Under the pieces are notes generated by a model, which was not told where the DNA came from, searched no databases, and saw only the letters and a program-made list of their open reading frames with translations. From a virus: 64,000 nucleotides of DNA. How positions within the stretch are numbered: position 1 is the first letter of the stretch; every line of letters starts with the position of its first letter. Position numbers and translations under genes: made by a program. This document shows, piece by piece, positions 25,099 through 34,174 of this stretch. The stretch is taken from the IMG/VR virus record IMGVR_UViG_3300028666_000022, positions 124,001 through 188,000 of that record. One strand, 5' to 3'.

Positions 25099-25335
25099 TT
25101 AAAAAGTCCACCGTATTGTTAAATACTTCTTTTCTGTTGTATACCAAATTAAAACAATCGGAATTATTGGAATCCAAACAATTATTGGAAGTAATATAAT
25201 CATTCCAGTAATACTATAACTATCTTTCATTTTACAATAAGTGATTTCATGTTTAAACCAATTTTTGTAAGTCATCCAGCAAACATATTCTTGAACAATT
25301 GCTATAATTAATATTACAATTTCTAATGTTGTCAT
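25099..25335 (-). CDS. small membrane protein
   Basis: 78 residues with a hydrophobic N-terminus (about 4-22) and a second hydrophobic stretch (about 43-66) rich in Ile/Pro/Trp. Two-pass topology is likely. Family unknown. Confidence 0.5.
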   Translation of the reverse strand: MTTLEIVILIIAIVQEYVCWMTYKNWFKHEITYCKMKDSYSITGMIILLPIIVWIPIIPIVLIWYTTEKKYLTIRWTF

Positions 25336-25346
25336 AATTTTTAATT

Positions 25347-25634
25347 TTAAATTTGAACATTATATATGCCATAATTTAATGAATAATCACCATTACTATT
25401 ATTAGTAGTATGTGTTATCCAAGGTTGTTGCCAATATGGAGGTGAATTAGTATATGGTTTATAAGGTTCAATAACAATTGGATTTGTCCAATTTATTATA
25501 GTTTGTGTTTCGAGTTTAAATTCTTTCCATAAACCATCAGGTAATAATATTTCTATTGCTTCAAAAAATTCTTTAAGATTTACTGATTCTTCAACCTTAA
25601 TTAATTTTGCTGTTGTATCTAGCTGGATTTTCAT
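25347..25634 (-). CDS. hypothetical protein
   Basis: 95 residues. AKLIKVEESVNLKEFFEAIE ... LLPDGLWKEFKLET resembles a small family repeated in Bacteroidota phages whose members end in a Pro/Trp/Tyr-rich stretch, here SPPYWQQPW. It overlaps the next gene by ATGA. Function unknown. Confidence 0.5.
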   Translation of the reverse strand: MKIQLDTTAKLIKVEESVNLKEFFEAIEILLPDGLWKEFKLETQTIINWTNPIVIEPYKPYTNSPPYWQQPWITHTTNNSNGDYSLNYGIYNVQI

Positions 25635-25876
25635 AAATTTATTAATTTAATGTTATTATCTTTATAAAACATTTCATTAAATTCTCTCAATAATTCCATT
25701 TCTAAATCATCTCTTTCTTTTAATGATTTGATTGCTAATTCAAAACGTTCTGGTGTTAGTTCATCTAAAGATGAAATATAAAACCTTTGTGTAGGTATAG
25801 TAAACACACTATAACCATTATTACATCTATCGATGGTGATACCATTTACAATATATTTTAAGATTTCTTCTTTCAT
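25631..25876 (-). CDS. hypothetical protein
   Basis: 81 residues, beta-rich N-terminus then an acidic helix (LTPERFELAIKSLKERDDLE). Its stop overlaps the following start as ATGA. Not recognised. Confidence 0.45.
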   Translation of the reverse strand: MKEEILKYIVNGITIDRCNNGYSVFTIPTQRFYISSLDELTPERFELAIKSLKERDDLEMELLREFNEMFYKDNNIKLINL

Positions 25877-25889
25877 AATTTATTTAGTT

Positions 25890-26114
25890 TTATGTGCTTC
25901 TTCCAATTAATAAATAATTCATATTACCAGTTTTATTTGGTTCAATAGTACCGCCATATGAATCCAAATCACTATCTTTTGGTAATTTAAATTTACCCTT
26001 TTTAATATTACTAAATCTTAAATATTCTAATCCATATTCATAACCATTAACCAAAACAATAGCATCTTGATCTTCTTTTTCAAGTCGTTTAATTAATTCT
26101 TTAATTGTATTCAT
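25890..26114 (-). CDS. hypothetical protein
   Basis: 74 residues from the ATG at 26114 (MNTIKELIKRLEKEDQDAIV). The frame is open 12 codons further, but a promoter (-7 box at 26140-26147) lies in that extension and predicts a transcript start near 26133, so the inner ATG is preferred. The sequence DAIVLVNGYEYGLEYL suggests an alpha/beta fold. Unknown role. Confidence 0.5.
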   Translation of the reverse strand: MNTIKELIKRLEKEDQDAIVLVNGYEYGLEYLRFSNIKKGKFKLPKDSDLDSYGGTIEPNKTGNMNYLLIGRST

Positions 26115-26139
26115 AATAAAAATTAGATTTATTTCACCA

Positions 26140-26170
26140 CAAACATACAAATTATTTTAATCTCTTACAA
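26140..26170 (-). promoter_or_regulatory. host-like sigma-A promoter (Bacteroidota type)
   Basis: Minus strand TTGT (26167-26170), 19-base spacer, TATGTTTG (26140-26147). The -33 box falls inside the end of the upstream gene. It would start transcription about 20 bases before the ATG at 26114. Confidence 0.55.
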
Positions 26171-26606
26171 CATATTTTGATTTTATTTCTTCAATTTTTA
26201 AAAATAAATCTCCAAATGCTTGATTTTCTGATTTTAATTCATTTCCAAATTTATTTTCTAATTCTTGAACAAAAGAATACATATCTTCAATGCTGAGTTT
26301 AACCATATCTTCGATTTCAATTAAAGTGGCTAATTGTTTGTTGGCAATATTAACACTATCTTTTTGTCGTATTACTTCCATCTTTTGTTCGTATTCAGAT
26401 TGTAATTCAGAAGCTTCTTTTTCTAATTCAACGTTTTCTGGTTGAATTTTAGGAAAATTTACTTTACCATCATTATATTTATTTTTTATTTTTTCATCAA
26501 CTAACTTGTTGATTTCATTAATCTCTTCTATTTTCTTAGCCGCGTCAGAATTAAATTCACCTGTTTCAACAGCATTCTTTAAACTATTTAAAAAATCTAA
26601 AGCCAT
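26157..26606 (-). CDS. coiled-coil protein
   Basis: 149 residues, almost wholly helical with long heptad-like Glu/Lys-rich stretches (about 45-125). No signal peptide. Closely spaced with upstream genes. Family unknown. Confidence 0.5.
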   Translation of the reverse strand: MALDFLNSLKNAVETGEFNSDAAKKIEEINEINKLVDEKIKNKYNDGKVNFPKIQPENVELEKEASELQSEYEQKMEVIRQKDSVNIANKQLATLIEIEDMVKLSIEDMYSFVQELENKFGNELKSENQAFGDLFLKIEEIKSKYVVRD

Positions 26607-26618
26607 AAATTTTTCTTG

Positions 26619-27107
26619 TTAAATATTATTATTTTTTAATTTTATATCAGTACCATATACACTACCACACACATAGCCAAAAACAAATTCTTGTAAATTA
26701 AATATTTTTGATTTATTAATTATATTAATGAGTTTTATTCTATATTCTTCTGATTGAAGACTAAGTGTATCTGCAATATCTAAATCCCCACCATCTAACA
26801 TTGTTAGCATTAGAAAATCCCAATTAATTTCATTTTTCATTTTCTTATATTTACCAAAATGAACATGATACCATTTTTTAGGAAAACTATCATTAGCTTT
26901 TTTTATAGAATTTAAATTACAATAATCTCTTATTGTACTTTCTAAATAACTTTCTTTCCAAGGTCTTCCAATTGATATGTAGAAACATAAAAATTGTATT
27001 TCTAAATAATTAGCACCTCTTGCTTTCCAAAAATAAGAAAACCATTTAGTTCTAAATTTTATTTTAAACCAAAACACCCAAGGATAATCATTTTGTCTTT
27101 TTTTCAT
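26619..27107 (-). CDS. hypothetical protein rich in aromatic and basic residues
   Basis: 162 residues. The N-terminal 65 are rich in W, F, Y and K (YPWVFWFKIKFRTKWFSYFW), the rest is helical. It resembles a conserved but uncharacterised family of large phages. It has its own host-like promoter 17-47 bases before the ATG. Confidence 0.5.
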   Translation of the reverse strand: MKKRQNDYPWVFWFKIKFRTKWFSYFWKARGANYLEIQFLCFYISIGRPWKESYLESTIRDYCNLNSIKKANDSFPKKWYHVHFGKYKKMKNEINWDFLMLTMLDGGDLDIADTLSLQSEEYRIKLINIINKSKIFNLQEFVFGYVCGSVYGTDIKLKNNNI

Positions 27108-27123
27108 ATTTTTTATTTTAAAA

Positions 27124-27154
27124 CAAAAATAAGAAAAAATATTACAACTTGCAA
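27124..27154 (-). promoter_or_regulatory. host-like sigma-A promoter (Bacteroidota type)
   Basis: Minus strand TTGC (27151-27154), 19-base spacer, TATTTTTG (27124-27131), in the 99-base gap before the 162-residue gene. A clear TTG-N19-TAnnTTTG match. Confidence 0.65.
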
Positions 27155-27206
27155 TACATTTCCTTATTTAAATTCTCTATATTTAATTATTTTTCTCCAG
27201 AACGAT

Positions 27207-28121
27207 CTAAATTGTCCCCATATTTTCCATCTCAATCCCATTGAATTTAATGACTTCATGAGTATTATTATAAACTATTCTCTTTGAATATTCATTGATT
27301 TTAAATCCAATCAATTCTCCATATTCATTTTTAACTGATACTTCAGATATATTTAAAATATCTTTGAATATATCAGAATCATCTGAAAGGTTTGTTGTTT
27401 TGAATTTTAATGGTATAAAAAATTCTAATTGTCTATATTCAAACCCTATTTTTTTAACATGAAGAAATTCGGTTAGTTGTTCAATTTTATTTACAACTTC
27501 TTCTTTTTCTCTAAAGATTTTAATTGGGAATTCAAATTGTTTTGATTTTTTAACCATATCTTGAACTTCATATTCAAAATCAACATCTTCTTTGTTTGTT
27601 TTTTCAACAACATCAAATACTTTGCCCAATCCTACTTCAATTGGTATGTTATTGAATATGTATAATAATTCATAATCATCATCCTTAGTTCGTCTCTCTT
27701 CTTTCTCTAATTCTAGTACCTCACTAATACATTTTCCGGCGTATCTATGACCCTCGTCAAAAAAACCATAGTGCTCATATCGCCTCCCATATTGATCTTT
27801 CATTCCATAACTAGTATGATATTTATCTGCAGCAACAGCCATTTTATGTGGTGATGCAGTTTTTATAAATTTCTCGCTCTTCTTTAAAATATCGTAATAT
27901 AATTCAGTATATTTATCATTTTTTTTGCCTGCATAGAATTCTTCTAATAACTGATTTCTATGTCGCATTCTCTGAATTCTTTTATCACCCTCTTTTAAAT
28001 CAAAAGGATTAGCCTTAAGTATCTCAACCTCAGTATTATATAAAGCAATTGAAATATTGATTAATATAGAGTGAATTTTTAAGTAAATCCAGAGAAATAT
28101 GTTTTGAAAGATTTTTTTCAT
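27207..28121 (-). CDS. conserved phage protein of unknown function
   Basis: 304 residues. A hydrophobic/amphipathic N-terminus (about 5-27) precedes a soluble region with SPHKMAVAADKYHTSYGMKD, QYGRRYEHYGFFDEGHRYAG and ERRTKDDDYELLYIFNN. These conserved-looking phrases recall an uncharacterised family in T4-like phages of Bacteroidota. One base separates it from the 317-residue gene, implying a common transcript. Not assigned. Confidence 0.5.
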   Translation of the reverse strand: MKKIFQNIFLWIYLKIHSILINISIALYNTEVEILKANPFDLKEGDKRIQRMRHRNQLLEEFYAGKKNDKYTELYYDILKKSEKFIKTASPHKMAVAADKYHTSYGMKDQYGRRYEHYGFFDEGHRYAGKCISEVLELEKEERRTKDDDYELLYIFNNIPIEVGLGKVFDVVEKTNKEDVDFEYEVQDMVKKSKQFEFPIKIFREKEEVVNKIEQLTEFLHVKKIGFEYRQLEFFIPLKFKTTNLSDDSDIFKDILNISEVSVKNEYGELIGFKINEYSKRIVYNNTHEVIKFNGIEMENMGTI

Positions 28122-29075
28122 TTATAAATTATTTGTTATTATTCTTTTATTTAATTTAACTGCATTATATAGTCTAATGTAACTATCTTCAGTTAAATTT
28201 CTAATACCAAAATTAGCTTTAAAATTATTATAATTAATTGTTTCTAATCTTTCTTCCATTTTTCGAAGAATCCAATCTGCTCTACGTTTTCTAAACCCAT
28301 TTAATTTATTTACTATATAATTATTATTTTTCTTAAAATAATTAGAAATATTTTTTATAAATTTATATCCAAAAATAGTATTAAATAATTTTTTTGTTTT
28401 ATTCCTAAAATAATTTTCGTGAAAAACTTTTCTTTTTTTACTAACAAAAATATCATTCTTGTTTTTTATTGTTTCAAGATATTTCACACCAATTTCTTTG
28501 AATTCATCATCAAAACCTTCATCTTCATCACGTTTGGTTGAAGCCAAATTAAAATATTTAGATATTTCTAAACTATGTTTATCAATTAAATGTTTATTCG
28601 GAATCTCAGACATGATTTTAGCACTGTTTCTTTTTCCTCTTAAAAAATTAATAGCCCATTTTTCGTCTTTAGTTAATTCCGGTGATTCAATATTAATTTT
28701 TATTTCTTTGTTATAACCATAGAAAAATTTAAGTATTTCAACAATTAAATTAAGAAAAACATGATTATTTGATTTTTTTAATTTCTGTTTTTTCTTAGAA
28801 TGAAATAAATTAAATACGTTATATTTCATTCGGATTTGTTCTACTTGCTCATCAAAATTACAAATAATATTATTTCTCCTATTCGATTGTAAATCACACA
28901 TTTTATCAACCAATAAACTTTCATAAATAATTTTAGAATATTTTATTACTAAATCATTAGAATTTTTTTCATTATAATTAACATAATTAATAATCGGTTT
29001 TAAATTATTTCTTAATTTAAAAAATTCATAATTATTCTTTTTGTAGAAGAATAACTTATTAAATAAGGTTTTCAT
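28122..29075 (-). CDS. hypothetical basic protein
   Basis: 317 residues, very rich in Lys and Asn, mostly helical, with no membrane segment and no recognised motif. It has basic clusters (KKKQKLKKS, FRKRRADW) that could contact nucleic acid. Directly adjacent to the 304-residue gene. Confidence 0.45.
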   Translation of the reverse strand: MKTLFNKLFFYKKNNYEFFKLRNNLKPIINYVNYNEKNSNDLVIKYSKIIYESLLVDKMCDLQSNRRNNIICNFDEQVEQIRMKYNVFNLFHSKKKQKLKKSNNHVFLNLIVEILKFFYGYNKEIKINIESPELTKDEKWAINFLRGKRNSAKIMSEIPNKHLIDKHSLEISKYFNLASTKRDEDEGFDDEFKEIGVKYLETIKNKNDIFVSKKRKVFHENYFRNKTKKLFNTIFGYKFIKNISNYFKKNNNYIVNKLNGFRKRRADWILRKMEERLETINYNNFKANFGIRNLTEDSYIRLYNAVKLNKRIITNNL

Positions 29076-29100
29076 GTTTTTTTTTTTGATAATATTATTT

Positions 29101-30486
29101 TTAAACTTCCACTAATTTATTAACAACAACATTTTTATAAAACTCAGCACGTTTTTGTGTAACATTGGCTAAATTATGTGATTCTTTGAAATCTTCATAC
29201 AACTGTTCACCTAATTTTTTTCTAAGATCTGCATCTAAAATAAGTTTTTTGAGGTATTTAATCCAATACTTCTTAGGATTTTTTTCTTTTTCTGCAGGAA
29301 TCAGAATACAGTTTTCCATATGTCTACCATGAACCGAATATGGGATCATATTTGTGCAAACGATTGGTAATTTTCTTGTCCAAACTTCTGCTTGCTTTAA
29401 ATTCGATTTCATGGAGTTGAAGAAATTTTTATCGAGCGGAGCGATAACAATATCACACTCATCTAATATTGTTGCATAAATATTTGCTTTTTGTGTCCAA
29501 CGTCTACCATAATTACCCTCATTTTCATATTTTACACCTCTTTCAAAATTCATTAACCATTGTAAATAATCTTTATTTTTTATCATTCTATGGTTATCTG
29601 TTAATATTTTCTCATATTGAAAATAAACACTTTCTTCTGATCTAATGTCTCTTTGGCTAGTACTAAATACTTTACCTCTATATTTATCTTTCAATTCCAT
29701 TGATATTGGTAACATATCAACATTACCTCTAGTTTTATTGATTATTTTAACCAAATCTGGTGTCCATAATCCTTTTTTCTGAAGTTCAGCACCAAACTCT
29801 TGATTGAATGTTACTTCGGTTGTATTTCCATCACAATCCCACCCTCCAAGAATAAGTGAAAATTTATCTTTAATATCAGGATCATTTGATAATACATTCA
29901 TTACTCCTTCAAGTTGTTGTAAATCACCTAAATGTGAAGATCCACCTTGATAACAGATTCTTACTTTACCATCAGGATCTGGTTTCCAATTATTTTGGAA
30001 TTGTTTCATCCAAGTTGGATCTACTGCGTTAAAAAATACACCAACATTATCTTTTCCAGTTACTTTCCTAATTTCATCTGCAAAAGCATCTGTTGTTGTT
30101 GTAACATAATCAGCTATCTTAAGATTTTCAATAATATTTAAATGCATTTTATTTTCTACACTTAAAGAATAAAATGGATGATTCTTATGTAATAACCAAT
30201 AATCATCAATATCAACAATTAATACCACACCAGCTTTTCTTAATTCATTTGCTAATTGAACCATTTGTTTAGTATCTTGCAATATTTGACGATGATAATG
30301 TATAATATTAAATGATTTTAAATAATCCAATGTATTAGGATCGTTAAAATCTATTTGTTGATTAAATTCAACATAAAAATCATCTGAATGATCACGTTCT
30401 AATTGTATTGCGGGAGATTGTGAACGAAAATATGATACCCCAGCCCCGTCTAAAGTGTAGAATAATATTCTAATTTTTTCTTTCAT
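29101..30486 (-). CDS. GT-B-fold glycosyltransferase
   Basis: 461 residues. The N-terminal half has IRILFYTLDGAGVSYFRSQS, FNIIHYHRQ and VVLIVDIDDYWLLHKNHP; the C-terminal half has RICYQGGSSHLGDL, CDIVIAPLDKNFFNSMKSNL, KQAEVWTRKLPIVC and an NCILIP loop, the pattern of group 1 glycosyltransferases of large phages. It could modify virion proteins, phage DNA or host surface sugars. A late-type element lies 35 bases upstream after a terminator, so expression with virion genes is likely. Substrate unknown. Confidence 0.75.
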   Translation of the reverse strand: MKEKIRILFYTLDGAGVSYFRSQSPAIQLERDHSDDFYVEFNQQIDFNDPNTLDYLKSFNIIHYHRQILQDTKQMVQLANELRKAGVVLIVDIDDYWLLHKNHPFYSLSVENKMHLNIIENLKIADYVTTTTDAFADEIRKVTGKDNVGVFFNAVDPTWMKQFQNNWKPDPDGKVRICYQGGSSHLGDLQQLEGVMNVLSNDPDIKDKFSLILGGWDCDGNTTEVTFNQEFGAELQKKGLWTPDLVKIINKTRGNVDMLPISMELKDKYRGKVFSTSQRDIRSEESVYFQYEKILTDNHRMIKNKDYLQWLMNFERGVKYENEGNYGRRWTQKANIYATILDECDIVIAPLDKNFFNSMKSNLKQAEVWTRKLPIVCTNMIPYSVHGRHMENCILIPAEKEKNPKKYWIKYLKKLILDADLRKKLGEQLYEDFKESHNLANVTQKRAEFYKNVVVNKLVEV

Positions 30487-30520
30487 GTATTATAATATTT
30501 TATAAATTAATATAATTTAT

Positions 30521-30529
30521 TATAAATAC
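30521..30529 (-). promoter_or_regulatory. putative late promoter element GTATTTATA
   Basis: Minus strand TTGCTGTATTTATAATAAATT, 35 bases before the glycosyltransferase ATG, following the terminator at 30572-30599. Confidence 0.55.
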
Positions 30530-30571
30530 AGCAATTTTTCAAAAAAACACTAAAAATTAAAAAAATTTTAA

Positions 30572-30599
30572 TAAAAAAGCCAACTATTTTTAGCTGGCT
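30572..30599 (-). terminator. rho-independent terminator
   Basis: AGCCAGCTA and TAGTTGGCT form a 9-bp stem (one G-U) with an AAAA loop and a T6 tract. The best terminator in the window, placed after the 48-codon gene. Confidence 0.9.
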
Positions 30600-30627
30600 G
30601 TATAAGACATTGATTAATAATAATATT

Positions 30628-30774
30628 CTATCTATAATTTTCAGTTAAATTACCATTTTCATCATGAGTACCAAGCTCAATTAAGAATTTTCTAGCACTT
30701 TCTTTACTGGATAATACTTTTTTTAAATATTCATGTAATAAATTTATTTCAATATTTTCTTGTTCTTTTGTCAT
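30628..30774 (-). CDS. short helical protein
   Basis: 48 codons: MTKEQENIEINLLHEYLKKV, SSKESARKFLIELG. It fills the space between the 114-residue gene and the terminator. Spacing and codon usage match neighbours. Function unknown. Confidence 0.55.
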   Translation of the reverse strand: MTKEQENIEINLLHEYLKKVLSSKESARKFLIELGTHDENGNLTENYR

Positions 30775-30786
30775 AAAAATATATTT

Positions 30787-31131
30787 TTAATTCTCAATAT
30801 TTCTTTTTTTCTTTCCACCAGCAGATTTTCTTTCTGATTCTTCAGTTGTTTCATGTTCGGCAATTGGTTGAGGAATAACTGGTTTATTTGCATTCATTCT
30901 ATTATTAAGTTCAGTACTTGTTATTTCAACAACACTAACCAATTTTTTAACTCTTAGTTTATGAACTGAAAGAGGTAATGAAGATATTTTTAAATAAACA
31001 GTTTCACCGGGTTTAACCTTAATTGTTTTTTTATTCATTTCATCAACATAATCAATATTTAATATTGTATTATATTGTAAATCTCTTTTGTTGGCAAGAT
31101 TAGTTATGTTTGTTATTTTGTATGTGTTCAT
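30787..31131 (-). CDS. small late protein, possibly structural
   Basis: 114 residues: a beta-rich N-terminal domain (VKPGETVYLKISSLPLSVHK) followed by a disordered Lys/Glu-rich tail (SAGGKKKRN). A late-type element lies 14 bases upstream. The 'GE.vyl....LPlS....' pattern recalls small virion proteins of large phages, but the role is not known. Confidence 0.5.
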   Translation of the reverse strand: MNTYKITNITNLANKRDLQYNTILNIDYVDEMNKKTIKVKPGETVYLKISSLPLSVHKLRVKKLVSVVEITSTELNNRMNANKPVIPQPIAEHETTEESERKSAGGKKKRNIEN

Positions 31132-31144
31132 TTTTATAATTTAT

Positions 31145-31153
31145 TATAAATAC
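31145..31153 (-). promoter_or_regulatory. putative late promoter element GTATTTATA
   Basis: Minus strand TCAACGTATTTATAATAAAT, 14 bases before the ATG at 31131. Confidence 0.55.
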
Positions 31154-31165
31154 GTTGAAAAATAA

Positions 31166-31999
31166 TTATTTTAAGCCCTGTATTAAACTATCACCATATT
31201 TAATTCCATCAAAACCATGACTTTGTGCTTTTTCAACAATTGCCTTATTCTTAAGGTTAAGCACAGGCACATTATATTTTTCACTAAGGCTTTCAAAATT
31301 AACATGAGGAAACCAAACTTTAGCTAATACTTCTGTTGGTATTTGACTATCTTTATAATGAAGACCTAAATCATCAGTATCTAAAAGATTATCAAAATTA
31401 ATTTCATATTTATCATAACCTTCCATTGGTTTTAACATAAAAAAATTACCTATTACTGAATTTTCTTTAATTGGTTCTTTTCTGTATCCTATTATTGTTT
31501 TTTCGTTATTGCTTGGTTTTTCTGTTTGTATTGAATCATTATCTTCTTCTAAAGATTTTAAAAATTCATTATAACTAACACCGGAATTAATATCATTATT
31601 TGCATTTAAAGCATCTTGTCCTTCAACTTCTTCTAATTTTTGTTGTTCCTCATATTCATGAATATCTTGAATTTTATTCAAAATCCTACAAGCATCATTA
31701 AAACTAAGATTAACTTTAATTGCCTTAAGCGGAACATTATCGTTAATAGCTTTTACTAACTTGTGATGACCATCAATTACTTCATCATCTTTTGTTAACC
31801 AAATAGGATTTATGTCATTAAATTCAGCATTACCCACATCATCAGAAAAAACAAATGGTTGAGATACTTTTATTTTTTCAAATTCTTCGGGTTCAATCTG
31901 AGTGTAATTATAACCAATATTTTCTTCATCTAGTTTACTTGTCAATAAACCAATAGGTGCATTAAGTTGTGGTAAATAATGTGGTGATGCTTTACTCAT
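31166..31999 (-). CDS. ParB-like domain protein with possible ADP-ribosyltransferase-like end
   Basis: 277 residues. Residues about 40-110 form a ParB-N/sulfiredoxin-like domain: PFVFSDDV, IWLTKDDEVIDGHHKLVKAI (the DGHHK motif), NVPLKAIKVNLS. After an acidic linker, the C-terminus (LGLHYKDSQIPTEV ... AQSHGFDGIKYGDSLIQGL) recalls the final 'GfDGI.y' strand of ART-fold domains in phage polyvalent proteins. Late-type element 14 bases upstream. Such proteins are often packaged and injected; that role is inferred. Confidence 0.6.
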   Translation of the reverse strand: MSKASPHYLPQLNAPIGLLTSKLDEENIGYNYTQIEPEEFEKIKVSQPFVFSDDVGNAEFNDINPIWLTKDDEVIDGHHKLVKAINDNVPLKAIKVNLSFNDACRILNKIQDIHEYEEQQKLEEVEGQDALNANNDINSGVSYNEFLKSLEEDNDSIQTEKPSNNEKTIIGYRKEPIKENSVIGNFFMLKPMEGYDKYEINFDNLLDTDDLGLHYKDSQIPTEVLAKVWFPHVNFESLSEKYNVPVLNLKNKAIVEKAQSHGFDGIKYGDSLIQGLK

Positions 32000-32012
32000 T
32001 TATTGTGTTTTA

Positions 32013-32021
32013 TATAAATAC
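32013..32021 (-). promoter_or_regulatory. putative late promoter element GTATTTATA
   Basis: Minus strand TCTTTGTATTTATATAAAAC, 14 bases before the ATG at 31999 and 20 bases after a terminator. Confidence 0.55.
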
Positions 32022-32040
32022 AAAGATAGTATTTTAAAAT

Positions 32041-32079
32041 TTAAAAAACTTGCTTTAGGTTAAAATTCTAAAGCAAGTT
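32041..32079 (-). terminator. rho-independent terminator
   Basis: AACTTGCTTTAG pairs perfectly with CTAAAGCAAGTT (12 bp, 9-base loop) and is followed by TTTTTTAAATTTT on the minus strand. It ends the propeller-protein transcript. Confidence 0.9.
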
Positions 32080-32092
32080 CTAATTATTATTT

Positions 32093-34144
32093 TTAATATT
32101 TAAATATTAAAGGTACTTGAATATCATTAATACTTGTATTACCAACCATCCAACCTAAATTTGGATTATTAAAAAATACTGATTGTAATGAATTATATGT
32201 TACCGGTAAATTTAATGTTTGTCTGGTCCAATTTTGACCACCATCATTAGTGTTCAATATGATAAAATTATTAGTATTATCATAACCAACAGCCCAACCA
32301 TTATGTTTATCAGTAAAATTAACTGATGATAAGTATCCATCTAATGAAATCAAATTCTGTATCCAATTATTACCACCATCTACTGTTTTAAAAATAAGAA
32401 TATTTCCATTATCATTAGTACCAACAATCCAACCAATGTTTTCATTAATAAAACTACATGATTGTAAATTGCCATCAATTAATGGTAAGGTTTGTTGAAT
32501 CCAATTATTACCACCATCTACTGTTTTTATTACAACTATTTTACTATCAGAAAAACCAACAGCCCATCCAATATTAGAATTTATAAATTGTAATGAATAT
32601 AATGTATTTCCAGTAACTGGTATTGTTTGTTCAATCCAATTTTGACCACCATCAGTTGTTTTCAACATAATGTTACTACCATTATTTTTATTTCCTACTG
32701 TCCAACCAACATTTCCATCGATAAACTGTATTGAAAATAATAAACCTGTTGTTGTTGGTGTTGTTTGTTCTATCCAATTTTGACCACCATCAGTTGTTTT
32801 TAATATTATACAATTAATATTTGCAACATTACTATAACCAACAGCCCATCCAACATTAGAATCAAGAAAAAATAATGATGTTAATATAATTGGATTAATT
32901 GGTGAATTTTGACGATTCCAACTTTCTCCACCATCTATTGTTTTTAATATTGTTGCATTGTTATTATAATCTGAACCAACTGTCCAACCAATATTATTAT
33001 TAATAAATTTAATACAATTTAATACTCCACTTATTTTTGGCTGAGAAGGTAATAACCAATTATTTCCTCCATTAATTGTATTCATTAATAATGTTTCATT
33101 TGTTGTTAAATTTTCACCACCAATCCAAACATTATTATTGTTTACTGGAAACACTTGTTTTAAATTAGAAGTAGTTATCGGTGAAGTTTCTTGTATCCAA
33201 TTTTGACCACCATTTGTTGTTTTCAATATTAAACCACCATTACCAACAATCCATCCATTATTAATATCAATAAATTTTATTGAATTTAAAATACCAATAC
33301 TTATCGGTGAAGTTTCTTGTATCCAATTTTGACCACCATTTGTTGTTTTTAAAATTATTGCATTATTACTGTTATTTTCTCCAACAGCCCAACCATTATT
33401 TAAATCAATAAAATAAATTGAGTTTAATGTACCACCACTAACTAGTAATGTTTGTTTTATCCAATTTTGACCACCATCTGTTGTTTTTAATATTAATTCA
33501 TTATTACTTTTATCTTTACCAACTGCCCAACCTACTGTAGAACTAATAAATCGTACTGAATTTAATGTACCAACAGTTGATGGTATTGTTTGTTGTTGCC
33601 AACTTATTCCACTATCGGTGCTATTATAAATAATTCCGTTTCCAAGATTATCAACCCCAACACTCCAGCCATTATCACCATCAATGAAATAAACCGAATT
33701 TAATGTTGTGTTAGTTAGTGATTGTGACACTGAATTCCAACCACTAACACTTCCATCATTAGTATATAATATAATTGCTTCATTATTTATGTTTTTTCCA
33801 ACAGCCCAACCATTATTAATATCAATAAATTGTATTGAATTTAATGTAGCTGCAATAGAAATTGATGATAATGTATGTATCCAATTTTGTCCACCATCTA
33901 TTGTTTTCATTAATATTATGAAACCTGATGAATCATTACCAACTAACCAACCATTATTTTCATCAATAAAATTGATTGAATTAATTATTCCATTTATTGT
34001 TGGTAGATTTTTTTGAACCCAATTCTTTTTCAACAATTCGTTTTCTGTTTTTGTTGTATTTTTAGTTGTAATGATGTTTTTTGTTACTACACCATTTTCT
34101 GTAATAACAATATTTTTTGTTATTGTCGTGCTTTTTTCTATCAT
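32093..34144 (-). CDS. Ycf48/BNR-like beta-propeller protein, about 14 repeats
   Basis: 683 residues. After a Thr/Lys-rich N-terminus (about 1-45), some 13 full repeats and one closing partial repeat of about 46 residues share L.SI.FID.N.GWAVG and IILKTTDGGQNWI.QT. These are the blades of Ycf48/BNR-type propellers; fourteen fits two seven-bladed domains. Repeat 7 departs most (NNVWIGG) and repeat 6 is shortened, perhaps marking a domain boundary. No signal peptide. Placed between virion-internal-type genes and ending at a strong terminator. A virion-attached binding protein is plausible; ligand unknown. Confidence 0.75.
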   Translation of the reverse strand: MIEKSTTITKNIVITENGVVTKNIITTKNTTKTENELLKKNWVQKNLPTINGIINSINFIDENNGWLVGNDSSGFIILMKTIDGGQNWIHTLSSISIAATLNSIQFIDINNGWAVGKNINNEAIILYTNDGSVSGWNSVSQSLTNTTLNSVYFIDGDNGWSVGVDNLGNGIIYNSTDSGISWQQQTIPSTVGTLNSVRFISSTVGWAVGKDKSNNELILKTTDGGQNWIKQTLLVSGGTLNSIYFIDLNNGWAVGENNSNNAIILKTTNGGQNWIQETSPISIGILNSIKFIDINNGWIVGNGGLILKTTNGGQNWIQETSPITTSNLKQVFPVNNNNVWIGGENLTTNETLLMNTINGGNNWLLPSQPKISGVLNCIKFINNNIGWTVGSDYNNNATILKTIDGGESWNRQNSPINPIILTSLFFLDSNVGWAVGYSNVANINCIILKTTDGGQNWIEQTTPTTTGLLFSIQFIDGNVGWTVGNKNNGSNIMLKTTDGGQNWIEQTIPVTGNTLYSLQFINSNIGWAVGFSDSKIVVIKTVDGGNNWIQQTLPLIDGNLQSCSFINENIGWIVGTNDNGNILIFKTVDGGNNWIQNLISLDGYLSSVNFTDKHNGWAVGYDNTNNFIILNTNDGGQNWTRQTLNLPVTYNSLQSVFFNNPNLGWMVGNTSINDIQVPLIFKY

Positions 34145-34174
34145 TTTTTATTTTTTATTAAATTAAAATTATTT

